From NCBI RefSeq assembly GCF_007859945.1, contig NZ_SJPQ01000001.1, positions 1,638,489-1,702,488 of the forward strand: a DNA stretch of 64,000 nucleotides. The letters are read 5' to 3'. This DNA comes from Pseudobythopirellula maris (GTDB lineage Bacteria; Planctomycetota; Planctomycetia; Pirellulales; Lacipirellulaceae). A program made the position numbers and the translations under genes. How positions within the stretch are numbered: the stretch's first letter is position 1; the number at the start of each line of letters is the position of its first letter. The notes below the pieces were generated by a model that was not told the DNA's origin, ran no database searches, and saw nothing but the letters and a program-made list of their open reading frames with translations. Below, one piece after another: positions 37,401-45,968 of the stretch.

Positions 37401-37878
37401 TGACTCGGCTACCCTCGCCGACACCTCGACGGTTTCGCTCTTCACGGGGGGCGTGTTGGGTCTGATGCACGGCGTGACCGACGTCGTTGACATGCTCTTC
37501 ATCGACGGCGCGCCGGCAGCCGTTGGCACCTGGGGCGGCGCGGGCTCGGGCGCCGCAAACATCTCTTCGTTGTTCACCGGCAGCGGCATCCTCGATGTCA
37601 CGAGCACCTTTGTGCTGGCCGGTGACTACAACAACAATGGGGTCGTCGACGCGGCCGACTTCACCGTTTGGCGTGACAACCTCAACACCGCCACCGTGCT
37701 GGACAACGACCCGATCGGCGGCACGATCGGCACGGCCCAGTACGACCAGTGGGTCAACAACTTCGGCAATGTCTTGCCGAACTTCTCGGTCGCGACCGCC
37801 GTTCCCGAGCCCGGCTCGCTGGCCGGTCTCGCCTTGCTGATTGCCTCGAGCCTCGCCGGCGTTCGGCGTCGCTCCTGA
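34438..37878 (+). CDS. PEP-CTERM protein with autotransporter-type beta repeats and dockerin-like EF-hand
   Basis: 1146 residues. Sec signal (LFLLGAAIAATPAALLA), then a long passenger-like region of parallel beta-helix repeats: GxNTxTGxTxVxxGxLxxxG-type units such as NGGGTLTIARNNTYNGPTV and GENTFTGNVTVEEGTLAF are the autotransporter-associated repeat. Near the end are a dockerin-like loop DYNNNGVVDAADFTVWRD, a PEP motif (VPEPGS), one hydrophobic helix and a terminal RRRS. It has no outer-membrane translocator barrel, so it is probably sorted by the exosortase/PEP-CTERM route. ATG 34438 precedes the signal peptide. It is followed 60 bases later by another PEP-CTERM gene. Confidence 0.9.
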   Translation: MDRIASRLGLFLLGAAIAATPAALLAQNGTWDGGTLGVWSNSGDWQGGTIANGAGNTASFTATDVDTVEMFNSFGDTFFRNGVDLNSSRTLGHLVFSDSNPATGGGYEVFTSTPNSTFSGTTLTLSDGASSPTITVNPLGPFDTSTLSGATPTIVDDVIFRPYLSGTNGFTKLGGGVLTLAGEADGANSVGNNLKGVVEIAEGTLRIAETFSYYDFTNLVEPAAQSIDAFNLQDGGTLDLGNNVFASRVTSSPGATVNVVGGTGSVINNFSPAAGTTLNLHVENRGDGDSEFTADTFTAQGDWAPDETGGFDTINLSGVAGDMGETTIFRVRPNVNSNAFFMDSFAQTVINLDTITTIVRTNSFGNDFPIGEVHGQASSNISGGVAIGGVARYHIGGLNTDSTHAGRITSGTGGLDLYKEGTGTLTLSGSLEYRPVNNEEGTPPDRGQAVQPDRRGGITTVVAGTLALTGDAQLPAGRNDVGTSTNLGLLYSTVDIQAGATLDVSGTTGNSTAALQQVIGAGTIAGNYVHGDGRLAPADDNVGTSATLTHIGGAINFANNLTINGGEILYDVDTSVGGTNDLIQVAGSTTVGGSVEVNPTFLDSIPTSGQYTLLTSAGGISGSLAGWSVAWPGRGADPVVTQSGNSLVFNAIPVSGANIVWTGSVNSDWDVETTSNFTNGGSPDQFFDGDIVTFNGGGPSTVNISEDIKPSEIIVSSGSYTFEGPGAITGFATLTKNGGGTLTIARNNTYNGPTVINGGVVDIQGNLGALGTGAITLNGGTIVTNAAQLAPITNSQLVVVGTGNSIIFNGLLTTPLNDPVATPSLAGAGELLLTTEEEPGRIADLGNDSTAFTGVLSIAPTGLATTFNVRIPAGVGFGMPNGTLDLADGVTMLSRRNTSAVTEIGALTGEEGSTIGGWAGGGTAPTVNLQLGAANVSVATFEGAVVDSGSEEAPIPTNIFKVGSGVQNLFGENTFTGNVTVEEGTLAFDSATLADTSTVSLFTGGVLGLMHGVTDVVDMLFIDGAPAAVGTWGGAGSGAANISSLFTGSGILDVTSTFVLAGDYNNNGVVDAADFTVWRDNLNTATVLDNDPIGGTIGTAQYDQWVNNFGNVLPNFSVATAVPEPGSLAGLALLIASSLAGVRRRS

Positions 37879-37938
37879 TTCTTCTCACTCCCTTCGATAC
37901 GTCTTGTCCCCACTTCCCTTGAGAGAAGGAAAGTTCCA

Positions 37939-38778
37939 ATGAGTTTGAGATACCTCACCACCACCCTAGCGGCGTTCGCCCTGGTTGCGGCGCTCGCTTC
38001 CAGCGCTCAGGCCGTCGCCTGGGTGTCGACCGCCGACGGCGGCGCCGACACCTCGATCCAGAACGACTGCCAAGGCGCCACCGGCATTGACTGCGGCGTC
38101 GATCCCGACGGCCGCGCCCACACCGTCTATGGGGCCGGCTCGTCCGCCGAGTTCCGCCGCCTGGACGATGTTCGCCAGAAGCTTGTCCTGCTGAAGTTCG
38201 ACATCTCGACACTCGACGCATCGAGCTACGCTGACGCGGTGCTGCGGCTTGACATCAATCATAACCGCACACGGACTTACCGTGTCTACGGCATCGGCGA
38301 AGACTACGACGATTGGGACGAATCGATCACGAGCTACTCGAACGCCCCGGGCATCCTGCAACCGGACCAAGGCGGCAGCGCTTACGGTTCGGCCGGTAAC
38401 AACTTCCTCGACGCCTCCGAACTCTACTTGCCCGGAGCGCCGAACCCGCAGCGGCCCAATCCGTTCCAGCTCGGCACGATTGGGTACATCGACACCCGGA
38501 GCCTACCGGGCGGTCGAGGCGCGGTCATGTCGGACCCGTTTAATCTTGATCTTGAAGATTTCTTGAACGCCGACACCGACGGGTTTGTCAGCTTCTTGAT
38601 CTTCCTCGACGCCAGCGACGGTGCGCCGGCTGGCAACGTCGCGACTAAGGAAACGACTGGCAACATCTTGGCCGCCCCGGCTCTGGGCGTGCTGCCGGCG
38701 TTCCTCGTGCCGGAGCCGTCGACGGCTCTGCTGGCCCTGGCTGGCGTGATGGGCCTGATGGCTCGTCGCCGCAGCTGA
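37939..38778 (+). CDS. PEP-CTERM protein with DNRLRE-like domain
   Basis: 279 residues: Sec signal ending ASSAQA, a single beta domain of DNRLRE type (ADTSIQND..., QKLVLLKFDIS, ADAVLRLDIN, YRVYGIGEDYDDWDESITSYSNAPG reduced to its recognisable pieces), and a PEP-CTERM end (VPEPST, hydrophobic helix, ARRRS). DNRLRE domains occur in surface and biofilm-matrix proteins, often next to carbohydrate-active modules. A Shine-Dalgarno AAGGA precedes ATG 37939. The 60-base gap to the upstream PEP-CTERM gene and the terminator after it suggest a two-gene unit. Confidence 0.88.
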   Translation: MSLRYLTTTLAAFALVAALASSAQAVAWVSTADGGADTSIQNDCQGATGIDCGVDPDGRAHTVYGAGSSAEFRRLDDVRQKLVLLKFDISTLDASSYADAVLRLDINHNRTRTYRVYGIGEDYDDWDESITSYSNAPGILQPDQGGSAYGSAGNNFLDASELYLPGAPNPQRPNPFQLGTIGYIDTRSLPGGRGAVMSDPFNLDLEDFLNADTDGFVSFLIFLDASDGAPAGNVATKETTGNILAAPALGVLPAFLVPEPSTALLALAGVMGLMARRRS

Positions 38779-38807
38779 TCCAGGCCTGATGCTGCTAGAA
38801 TCGAATG

Positions 38808-38842
38808 ACAGGGGCGGTGAGCTTTCACCGCCCCTGTTTTTT
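38808..38842 (+). terminator. Terminator after the DNRLRE PEP-CTERM gene
   Basis: ACAGGGGCGGTGA pairs perfectly with TCACCGCCCCTGT across a 4-base loop and is followed by six T, 29 bases after the stop. Confidence 0.94.
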
Positions 38843-38959
38843 ATGCGCTACGCATTTTTACGCCGACTGTTGCACAGGCGCCGCGGTGTCGCCACGATAG
38901 GTTGTTCCCCCCACGACTTTTACTCAAGCTAGTTCCCCCCGCCGCTAAAGGACTCTGGC

Positions 38960-40279
38960 ATGCGCCGTTCACTGGCCGCTCTCGCTGCGTTGCTCGTCGC
39001 TTTCTCTGCTCTCACGGTCGGCCGGGCCGATGCGGCCGACGCCGTGATCACCGACTTCGGCGTCCAAGCGGGCGAGTCCGATCGGGTACAAACGGTCGCG
39101 TTGCAGCGTGCCATCGACGAGACCTCGGCCGGCGGCGGCGGGCGGCTCACCGTGCCCGAGGGCGAGTTCCGCACCGGGGCGCTCGACCTTAAGGCGGGCG
39201 TCGAGCTCCACCTGGCCGAGGGCGCTGTGCTGCTGGGGTCGGACGACATCGCCGACTTCCCGATCCGCCAAACGCGGATCGAGGGCAAGGTGCAGCCGTG
39301 GGTCCCGGCGGTCCTCAACGCCAAGGGCCTCAGCGGCGTGCGCGTCACCGGCCCCGGCACTCTCGACGGCGACGGCAAGCCGTACTGGACCGCCTTCTGG
39401 AAACGCCGGGCCGAGAATCGCAAGTGCACGAACCTCGAGGTCCACCGGCCTCGGCTGATGTACTTCGAGTCGTGCGACGACGTCGAAGTGATCGATCTCA
39501 ACCTACGCAACTCCGGTTTCTGGAACCTGCACGTTTACAAGTGCGCCGGCGTGCGGATCGAGGGCGTTTCGATCCGCGCCCCGCACGGCGACCCGCCCCG
39601 CATCACCGGCGACGACCAGCCGTGGGACGAGGTCTCGATCGACCGGGCGCCGAGTTCCGACGGCATCGATGTGGACAGCTGCCAGAGTGTCGTGATCCGC
39701 GACTGCGTGATCTCGGTCGGCGACGACTGTATCGCCCTGAAAGGGACGAAGGGCCCGCGCGCCATGGAGGACGAGGCCAGCCCGCCGGTCGAGAATATCC
39801 TGATCGAGGGCTGCGACTTCCAGAGCGGCCACGGCGTGATGACCTGCGGCAGCGAGGCGACGATCGTCCGCAACGTCGTGGTGCGCGACTGCAAGGTCGG
39901 CCCCGGGGTGCCGGTCTGCCGGCTGAAGCTCAGGCCCGACACGCCGCAAAGGTACGAGAACCTGCTGTTCGACGGCCTGACGCTCGACGGCGCCCAGTCG
40001 CTGTTCGACGTGAAGCCGTGGCGGCAGTTCTACGACCCGCAGGGCATGGCGCCGCCGAAGTCCGAGGTGCGCAACGTCGTGCTCCGCAACATCACCGGCT
40101 CGCTCCGCTCGCTGGGCGACCTGCGCGGCAACCGGGGCGACTCGATCGAGAACGTCACGCTCTCGAACATCGAGCTCATCACCGACCGTGGCGACCTGCG
40201 AGTCGGCGAAGTCGTGGGGCTGCGGTACGTGGGGGTCGTGATCAATGGCGACGAGATCGAGGCGCCTGATTCCGAGTAA
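38960..40279 (+). CDS. GH28 glycoside hydrolase (polygalacturonase or rhamnogalacturonan hydrolase)
   Basis: 439 residues with a Sec signal (LAALAALLVAFSALTVGRADA) and a right-handed beta-helix. GH28 catalytic elements are in order: SDGIDVD (Asp234, Asp237), GDD (254-256), GHG (His291) and RLK (321-323). It hydrolyses galacturonic-acid linkages in pectin backbone; whether the substrate is homogalacturonan or rhamnogalacturonan cannot be told. AAGGA lies 8 bases before ATG 38960. Bases 39490-39574 of this gene recur as an isolated copy at 45633-45717. It has no dockerin or PEP-CTERM tail, unlike the nearby PL1 lyase. Confidence 0.94.
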   Translation: MRRSLAALAALLVAFSALTVGRADAADAVITDFGVQAGESDRVQTVALQRAIDETSAGGGGRLTVPEGEFRTGALDLKAGVELHLAEGAVLLGSDDIADFPIRQTRIEGKVQPWVPAVLNAKGLSGVRVTGPGTLDGDGKPYWTAFWKRRAENRKCTNLEVHRPRLMYFESCDDVEVIDLNLRNSGFWNLHVYKCAGVRIEGVSIRAPHGDPPRITGDDQPWDEVSIDRAPSSDGIDVDSCQSVVIRDCVISVGDDCIALKGTKGPRAMEDEASPPVENILIEGCDFQSGHGVMTCGSEATIVRNVVVRDCKVGPGVPVCRLKLRPDTPQRYENLLFDGLTLDGAQSLFDVKPWRQFYDPQGMAPPKSEVRNVVLRNITGSLRSLGDLRGNRGDSIENVTLSNIELITDRGDLRVGEVVGLRYVGVVINGDEIEAPDSE

Positions 40280-40332
40280 GATGTTCGGAAGTCGATACCG
40301 ATCGCACTCTGCCCAATCCGTGGGAGCCAATC

Positions 40333-40797
40333 GTGGGTCTGCTCGACAAGACCAACCCGCGCGCCACGCCCGAGAGCGTCCGCCTCCACGCGGTGATCGG
40401 CGGCGTGCTCGGCTTTGTCGCGTGCGTCGCGTACTTCCTGATCTGGGGCCCCGAATACGCTGGCTGGCCTTTGCTAACGCCTATCGCCGCCCTACTGGGG
40501 GCGGCGCTGCTGGCGCTGATCGAGTGGCAGGTTGACGACGTACTAGACGCCTCCGAGATCATCCGCGAAGTTGAAGTCGCGTTCGGGATGACGCTCTCGG
40601 ATTCCGACTGCGAGAACATATTTGTGGTGGGAGACCTCCACCGAGCGGTCCTTGCCGCGGTTCGTCGCCAGGACGAGGCCGCCGACGAAGAGGAAGTTTG
40701 GCGTCGGCTCCACGCGATCCTGGTCCGAGAATTGGGTATCGAGCCTGAACGAATCACACGGTCGACCGATTTCCACTCCGACCTCGGGGTGGGGTGA
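40333..40797 (+). CDS. Membrane-anchored acyl-carrier-like small protein
   Basis: 154 residues. Residues about 18-60 form one or two membrane helices. The soluble part looks like pieces of an acyl carrier protein in swapped order: first EVEVAFGMTLSDSDCENIFVVGDL, like the second half of ACP, then LHAILVRELGIEPERITRSTDFHSDLG, like its first half, ending just before where DSL would stand. No phosphopantetheine Ser is present. I recall similar swapped ACP-like proteins in other bacteria, but the role is unknown. GTG 40333 is the start, with no clear Shine-Dalgarno. The cupin gene follows 41 bases after its stop. Confidence 0.7.
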   Translation: MGLLDKTNPRATPESVRLHAVIGGVLGFVACVAYFLIWGPEYAGWPLLTPIAALLGAALLALIEWQVDDVLDASEIIREVEVAFGMTLSDSDCENIFVVGDLHRAVLAAVRRQDEAADEEEVWRRLHAILVRELGIEPERITRSTDFHSDLGVG

Positions 40798-40838
40798 CGA
40801 AGCTATATTCTGTCCCCAAAAAACCAAGGCGATACGCC

Positions 40839-41210
40839 ATGCCCCGACTGATCGAAACGCCCCAGGTAATCACCGCCGCCGGCGAGCCGCCCAAGCGGAT
40901 CGAGGAGTACGCCGGCCGCGTGGCCACCGGCCACACGGGTGTGAGCGTCGCGCGGATGGTCTCCCCCTCGGGCTGGAGCGAGCCGTTCCAATCGCCCGAG
41001 TTTGAGGAGATCACGGTGGTGCTCCGCGGCGTGCTGCGGGTCGAGTCGGACGCGGGAGTGCTGGAGGTCGCCGCCGGCCAGGCGGTCGTCGCGAGCCCCG
41101 GCGAGCGGGTCCGCTACAGCACCCCGGGCCCCGAGGGAGCCGAGTACCTAGCCGTCTGTCTGCCCGCCTTCACGCCAGACACGGTTCACCGCGAGGACGA
41201 GGGGGCGTAA
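40839..41210 (+). CDS. Cupin-domain protein
   Basis: 123 residues forming one cupin barrel: SGWSEPFQSPEFEEITVVLRGVLRVE corresponds to cupin motif 1, here Glu-rich with only one clear metal-ligand candidate, and GQAVVASPGERVRYSTPGPEGAEYLAVCLP to motif 2, lacking the usual His. It may be a ligand-binding and not metal-dependent cupin. A frame extending upstream to GTG 40794 overlaps the preceding stop; ATG 40839 is preferred because the cupin-type sequence begins there. Its position between pectin-degrading genes would fit sugar-acid handling, but that is inference. Confidence 0.85.
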   Translation: MPRLIETPQVITAAGEPPKRIEEYAGRVATGHTGVSVARMVSPSGWSEPFQSPEFEEITVVLRGVLRVESDAGVLEVAAGQAVVASPGERVRYSTPGPEGAEYLAVCLPAFTPDTVHREDEGA

Positions 41211-41387
41211 CGCAGTCCGCTTTCGCCACTCGGCTTCCGTCGCTCGAACGAGACCGGGCCAATTCACCTTTGCGGGTTTGCGTTCGACAAGACGCCCACC
41301 AGATGGTCATCTACAGGCTGCTGCATGCGCTGAATCCATAAGCTTCACGAATCGTCACCGAGGGCGTTCTCTAGGGACAGCGATGCC

Positions 41388-42272
41388 GTGGAAACGACCG
41401 GTATAGAAAGCAAGGTCGAAGAACGCATCGACAGGCGCGGTGCGTTGCTGCTGTCGGCGGCGTGTCACTTGCTCGCGTTGATCCTGCTAGCGCTCCTCAC
41501 GCAGGCCGGCGACGAGGAGGGCCCGCTCACGCTCGAGGTGGGCATTGCCGACGCCTTTGATCTCGACACGCCCGCAGAGTTCGACACGGTCGAGCTCGCG
41601 AAGTCACTCGACGTCCCCCTAGCCGAAACGCCCCCCCAGTCGCCCGAGTTGGCCCCGCTGGCTCTCGCCGAGGCGCTGCTCGGCGCCGAAGATTTCAACC
41701 TTGGCGCCCTGGCCCCGGCCGGACTGACGGAGGGCGGGGGTGGCGGCGACGAAGCCGTCTCGTTCTTCGGCCTCTCCGGCAGCGGCGAGTCCTTCGTGTT
41801 CGTGATCGACTGCTCGTCCAGCATGAACGAGGCGGGCAAGTTCACGCAGGCCAAGAAGGAACTGATGCGGACGCTGCGGGGGCTGCTCCCGCACCAGCGT
41901 TACTTGGTCGTCCTGTTCAGCGACAACGCCTACCCGATGGACCCTATGAGGCCGATCGCGGCTACGCCCGAGAACATCGACCAGACTTCTCAATGGCTCT
42001 ACGGCCTGGAGCCCGACGGCGGCACCAACCCGTTGCCCGCGTTGCTCTTCGCCCTCGAACTCAAGCCGAGCGCGATCTTCTTCCTGTCCGATGGGAAATT
42101 CGAGCTCTACGTGGTGAAACAGATAAAGACCAAGAACGACAGGGGACGCCGGCAGACGCCAATCCACGCGGTCTCATTCTACAACCGCCAGACCGAAGGG
42201 TTGATGAAACGGGTGGCCCGCAACTCCGGCGGCTCGTACCAATTCGTCACCAACGGCGACAGACGCAACTAG
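41388..42272 (+). CDS. Membrane-anchored von Willebrand factor A domain protein
   Basis: 294 residues: one membrane helix near the N-terminus (about 18-40), an acidic, Gly-rich extracytoplasmic linker (to about 125) and a VWA domain (about 133-290). The MIDAS metal site is seen as DCSSSM, with GGT at the second metal loop and LSDG at the third, so Mg-dependent binding is plausible. VWA proteins of this N-anchored type are common in planctomycetes; partners are unknown. The start is GTG 41388. The gene stands alone, convergent with the GH29 gene. Confidence 0.88.
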   Translation: METTGIESKVEERIDRRGALLLSAACHLLALILLALLTQAGDEEGPLTLEVGIADAFDLDTPAEFDTVELAKSLDVPLAETPPQSPELAPLALAEALLGAEDFNLGALAPAGLTEGGGGGDEAVSFFGLSGSGESFVFVIDCSSSMNEAGKFTQAKKELMRTLRGLLPHQRYLVVLFSDNAYPMDPMRPIAATPENIDQTSQWLYGLEPDGGTNPLPALLFALELKPSAIFFLSDGKFELYVVKQIKTKNDRGRRQTPIHAVSFYNRQTEGLMKRVARNSGGSYQFVTNGDRRN

Positions 42273-42321
42273 AGCGGCGTCGAATCGCTAGCCGAGCGTC
42301 GCCTTCGAGGGACAAACCGAT

Positions 42322-44043
42322 CTAATTGGCAAGCGTAAGCTTGTAGACCACCGCGTCGGGGGCGGTGGGGTCTGCGTCGGAAGGATTGGCGGCCGGCAAG
42401 GTGCGGATCACGAGTCGCTCTGCCGTTTGCTCCCAGTCGGCGGCGCCGCCCGAGCCCAGCAGTTCGACACGCTCGACACGCCGCTCGAGCAAGCCCGCCT
42501 CGGCGCCGAGCGATTCGAGCGAGACCGGCTCCACGGGCGAGCCCATGACGATCGCGTAGAGCGTCGCGCCGTCTTTGCTGGTGGTGTAGCGGATGTCCTC
42601 GGCGGTCAGCGGCTTGCCCTTGCCTTCGTTGAAGCCTTGCGCGTGAATCGGAGCTCCCTCGCTCGCCGGGCCCTCGCCAAAGACCTTCCACGGCCGGGTG
42701 GCTAGGATCGCCTCGCGGTTCACTTCCATCCAGCTGGCGATGCTTTCCAAAATGGCCTCCTCCTTCTCGTCGATCGAGCCGTCACCCCGCACCGGCACGC
42801 TCAGCAGCAGATTGCCGTTCTTGCTCACGATGTCGGCGAGCATGTGGACGACCGCCTTGGCGCTCTTGTAGCGGCTCTGCTGGTAGACTCCGCGGTCGTA
42901 GTGCCAGCCGCCCAGGCAGGTGCAGGTCTGCCAAGCGGGGAACTCCATCGTCGGCGGCACGCCGCGTTCCACGTCCCAGGTAAGGGCCTCCTTTTGGTCG
43001 TCGGAGAGGACCTTGCCAAACAGCACGCCGTTGCTCGCCCCGCCCGTCTTGCGGAGGTTGGTGTTGTAGAAGTGGGCGGCCAGCTTCAGCCCGGCGTCGC
43101 TCACCGGCCAGAGCGGCAGCGCCGTGTCGTCAAAGTAAATCAGCTCGGGCTGGTGCTTGTTGATCAAGTCCATCGTGCGGTTGTAGAACTTCTCGCAATA
43201 GGCTTGATCGGGCAGTGTGACGTCGTTGTTCCAGGTCCACCGCCAGTGGATCCGGTTGAGGTTGGCGAAGTCGGGGCTCGGCTTGTGGGCCTGGGCGTAC
43301 AGGTCTTGGGGGTCGAGGCCCTCCCACCACGTCCCCTTTCCGTCGGCCTTGGTCAGGTTGCCATCGTACGGCGCCCCCGCCTTATCGCCCTCGGTGTCGG
43401 CGCCCTGCGCCACCTCGTACCAGCTCCAGGCGTGCGCCGCGTGCGCGCTCACGCCGAACGGCAGGCCGTTCTCACGGGCGGCCTTGGCCCAGCCGGCGAT
43501 CAGGTCCTTCTTCGGGCCGACGGCGACCGAGTTCCACGGCTGGTGCCTGGAGTCCCACATGTCGAGATTGTCGTGATGGTTGGCCATCGCAAAGAAGTAC
43601 TGGGCGCCAACACGCTTGTAGAGACCGACCAGCCGATCGGGGTCCCACTTGTCGGCCTTCCAGTCGTGGATCACGTCCTTGAAGCCGTACTCGGAGGGGT
43701 GGCCGTAACGCTGCATGTGGGCGTCGTACTGCCCGCGTCCCTGGCTGTACATGTGGCGCGCGTACCAGTCGCCCGCCTCGGGTTGGCACTGCGGCCCCCA
43801 GTGGGCCCAGATACCGAACTTCGCGTCGCGGTACCACTCCGGAACGTCGTACTGCCGCAGCGACTCCCAGGTCGGTTCGAACTTGCCGGGAGCGACCGGC
43901 TCGCTCTGGGTGTCGACGATCACCGTCGGCACAGCGTCTGAGGGCAGGCTCTCGGCTCGCGAAGCCGCGGCGGACGCGGCCAAGACTCCCACCAGTAAAT
44001 GAGGCCAAGCAAATACGCGGCGGTTTGCCTTCGAAAGCTTCAT
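42322..44043 (-). CDS. Alpha-L-fucosidase, GH29
   Basis: 573 residues with a Sec signal (about 14-31). GH29 features: WYRDAKFGIWAHWGPQ near the N-terminus, then FFAMANHHDNLDMWDS (substrate His residues), and ELIYFDDTALPLWP with the probable nucleophile Asp; the tail is a small beta domain. It removes terminal L-fucose from glycans, here perhaps pectic side chains or algal fucans. ATG 44043 is preferred: GGGAG lies 8 bases upstream and it begins the signal peptide; the open frame extends to 44157. It lies 53 bases after the PL1 lyase in the same direction, so the two may share a transcript. Confidence 0.93.
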   Translation of the reverse strand: MKLSKANRRVFAWPHLLVGVLAASAAASRAESLPSDAVPTVIVDTQSEPVAPGKFEPTWESLRQYDVPEWYRDAKFGIWAHWGPQCQPEAGDWYARHMYSQGRGQYDAHMQRYGHPSEYGFKDVIHDWKADKWDPDRLVGLYKRVGAQYFFAMANHHDNLDMWDSRHQPWNSVAVGPKKDLIAGWAKAARENGLPFGVSAHAAHAWSWYEVAQGADTEGDKAGAPYDGNLTKADGKGTWWEGLDPQDLYAQAHKPSPDFANLNRIHWRWTWNNDVTLPDQAYCEKFYNRTMDLINKHQPELIYFDDTALPLWPVSDAGLKLAAHFYNTNLRKTGGASNGVLFGKVLSDDQKEALTWDVERGVPPTMEFPAWQTCTCLGGWHYDRGVYQQSRYKSAKAVVHMLADIVSKNGNLLLSVPVRGDGSIDEKEEAILESIASWMEVNREAILATRPWKVFGEGPASEGAPIHAQGFNEGKGKPLTAEDIRYTTSKDGATLYAIVMGSPVEPVSLESLGAEAGLLERRVERVELLGSGGAADWEQTAERLVIRTLPAANPSDADPTAPDAVVYKLTLAN

Positions 44044-44096
44044 AGCGGCGTCTCCCGGAAACGATTCACGCGATGGCGAGGTGGTATTGGCACGGC

Positions 44097-45359
44097 TCAT
44101 TCTCGGCGACGCGGAGCACGGCGAACGCGGAACACTGAGAGCAGCGCCCCACACCACACCAATCCCAGCGCGCCCGGCTCGGGGACCGCGCTGCTGGCCG
44201 AGGCGAGGATCAACTCTTGGTTCTGGCCGAAGTTGTCACGCCACACCTGCAGCTGCGGGTCGCCGATCGGCTGACCGCTGGCGTCATTCGGGAGCGCGCC
44301 GGCCGGCTCGCCGAGGCGGTCGCGCCACACGGTGAAGTCGGCCGCGTCGACCGAACCGTCCGCGTTGTAGTCGCCCGCGATCGGTAACACGCCAACCGAG
44401 GTCTGCGGCCCCGAGTTGGCCATGATCTGCTCGCGCAGGGTATCAGTCGGGTCGAGCGTGTAGTCGTAGTAGTCGCTCGGCGAGAACGGCGTGCCGCGGG
44501 GACGCAGGGGCGAACCCGAGTTGATCAGCACGTCGCCGTTGGCCACAAATTGGGCGTTGTCCTCCACCAGGTACCCGCGAATAACGTTGTCGAAAATGTT
44601 GTTCTCCGAGACCACCTGGGCCGAACCACGCGGGTTCAGGCCATAGCTCGAGATGTCCTCGAGCAGATTGTTGTAGAAGTGGCCGATCACGTTGTCGAAA
44701 GCCGGGTTGCGTTGGTGCGTGTCGTGGATCCAGGTGTGGTGGATCGTCACCTTCTGGTTCGTGTCGTCGGTCCAGCCGACGCCGAGCGCTTTGTTGTGTT
44801 CGCTGAGGATGCTGTTGGAGATCGTCACGTAGTCGAGCCCCGCGCCGCGCAGGTCGATCAAACCGTCGCCCATGCGTGTCAGGTGGACGTGGTCGATCCA
44901 GATGTGGTGGCTGTTGTCGACCTGGATGCCGTCGTAATCCTGGGTCTTGCCGTCGTCGTCCCCCTCGACGTAGCTGTCGCGGATCGTCAGGTTGCGGACG
45001 ATCACGTTCGACTCACTGATGATGCGGAAGCCGCCGTAAACGATCTCCGCGTCGTCGCCCAAGCCGATCACGGTTTTGTTCGACCCGATCGGGATCTCGC
45101 GGCCGAAGTCGCTGATCTCGATGCTGCCTCGCACCGCGACCACGCGCGGCGTGTCGCCCGCCAGGTAGCCGGCGAGCTGCGACTCGTTCTCGGCGATGAC
45201 GACCGCCCCGCCGGCGCCGCCGGTCGTGCCACTCAACCCGAGCGCCGCGACCGATGCGAACCCGGTCGGCTGGTGCGGCGCCGCTTGCAAGCAAGCCGCC
45301 AAGCCGAGCAACAAAAGCACGCCGCTAGCGCAGCTACACCAAACGCGCAGGAACCTCAT
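44097..45359 (-). CDS. Pectate lyase, PL1, with dockerin-like repeat and PEP-CTERM
   Basis: 420 residues: Sec signal (CSCASGVLLLLGLAACLQA), PL1 parallel beta-helix with HIWIDHVHL, the long-helix GDGLIDLRGAGLDYVTISN and catalytic Arg in HQRNPAF, then a dockerin-like EF-hand DYNADGSVDAADFTVWRD with a second, degenerate half, and a PEP-CTERM end (VPEPGA, hydrophobic helix, RRAPRRRE). It cleaves polygalacturonate by beta-elimination, usually with Ca. ATG 45359 has GGAG 9 bases upstream and precedes the signal peptide. First gene of a probable PL1-GH29 unit. Confidence 0.94.
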   Translation of the reverse strand: MRFLRVWCSCASGVLLLLGLAACLQAAPHQPTGFASVAALGLSGTTGGAGGAVVIAENESQLAGYLAGDTPRVVAVRGSIEISDFGREIPIGSNKTVIGLGDDAEIVYGGFRIISESNVIVRNLTIRDSYVEGDDDGKTQDYDGIQVDNSHHIWIDHVHLTRMGDGLIDLRGAGLDYVTISNSILSEHNKALGVGWTDDTNQKVTIHHTWIHDTHQRNPAFDNVIGHFYNNLLEDISSYGLNPRGSAQVVSENNIFDNVIRGYLVEDNAQFVANGDVLINSGSPLRPRGTPFSPSDYYDYTLDPTDTLREQIMANSGPQTSVGVLPIAGDYNADGSVDAADFTVWRDRLGEPAGALPNDASGQPIGDPQLQVWRDNFGQNQELILASASSAVPEPGALGLVWCGALLSVFRVRRAPRRRE

Positions 45360-45968
45360 ACCGCCACTCTCCGTTGTTCCGTCGATCAGAGAAAAGAGGA
45401 ACGGCGCCTCAACCGCCCTCCGAAAAGCTTTGCGCCCGAACGGGCCAGCCTTTCCAGGATAACGACGCGGAAACACGCACGCCACTCAAAGCGGCTGATG
45501 GGGAGATGCTCCGCACGACAAGCTCGCGTTAGAGAGGCCATGGGCTACCGAGCGGGTTTGTGGCGCTCGGGGGCTTCCGCTTCGCGGTGCGCACCCGCCC
45601 CCCGCAACTCGCCGTGCAACGACGCGGGAGGAGATCGATCTCAACCGACGCAACCCCGGCTTCTGGAACCTGCACGTTTCCAAGTGCGCCGGCGCGCGGA
45701 TCGAGGGCGTTGCGATCAACGGCCTTGCGAACGAAGCGACCGCTGAGAAATAATCCGTCTCGAAAGGCGACAGAGCTCATTATTCCCGCAGCTGCATCTC
45801 CTGCTCTCGGTCACATGGCCCCCGGGCGTGTACAATCGTGGGGTGGATCGAACCCTTATCGCCGCTAGTTGTCGAGAAGCGACTAGCGTCTTTTCGTGAG
45901 GTCATTGACGCACCTCCCGCGGTCAGCCCGCCCGCTTGCGCCTCCCACCGATTGCGCGGTCACTCGAC
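45360..45968. other. Intergenic region carrying a GH28 fragment
   Basis: About 600 bases between divergent genes. The only recognisable content is the GH28-derived segment at 45631-45753; frames on both strands overlapping it are its shadows. Confidence 0.6.
45631..45753 (+). pseudogene. Fragment of a GH28 pectinase gene
   Basis: Bases 45633-45717 match 39490-39574 inside the complete GH28 gene at 79 of 85 positions. The translation (EIDLNRRNPGFWNLHVSKC and onward) stays in the same frame as the intact enzyme and runs into TAA at 45751-45753. Sequence on either side does not match, and there is no start codon or ribosome-binding site in frame. It is a remnant or a gene-conversion donor, not a working gene. 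Confidence 0.8.
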
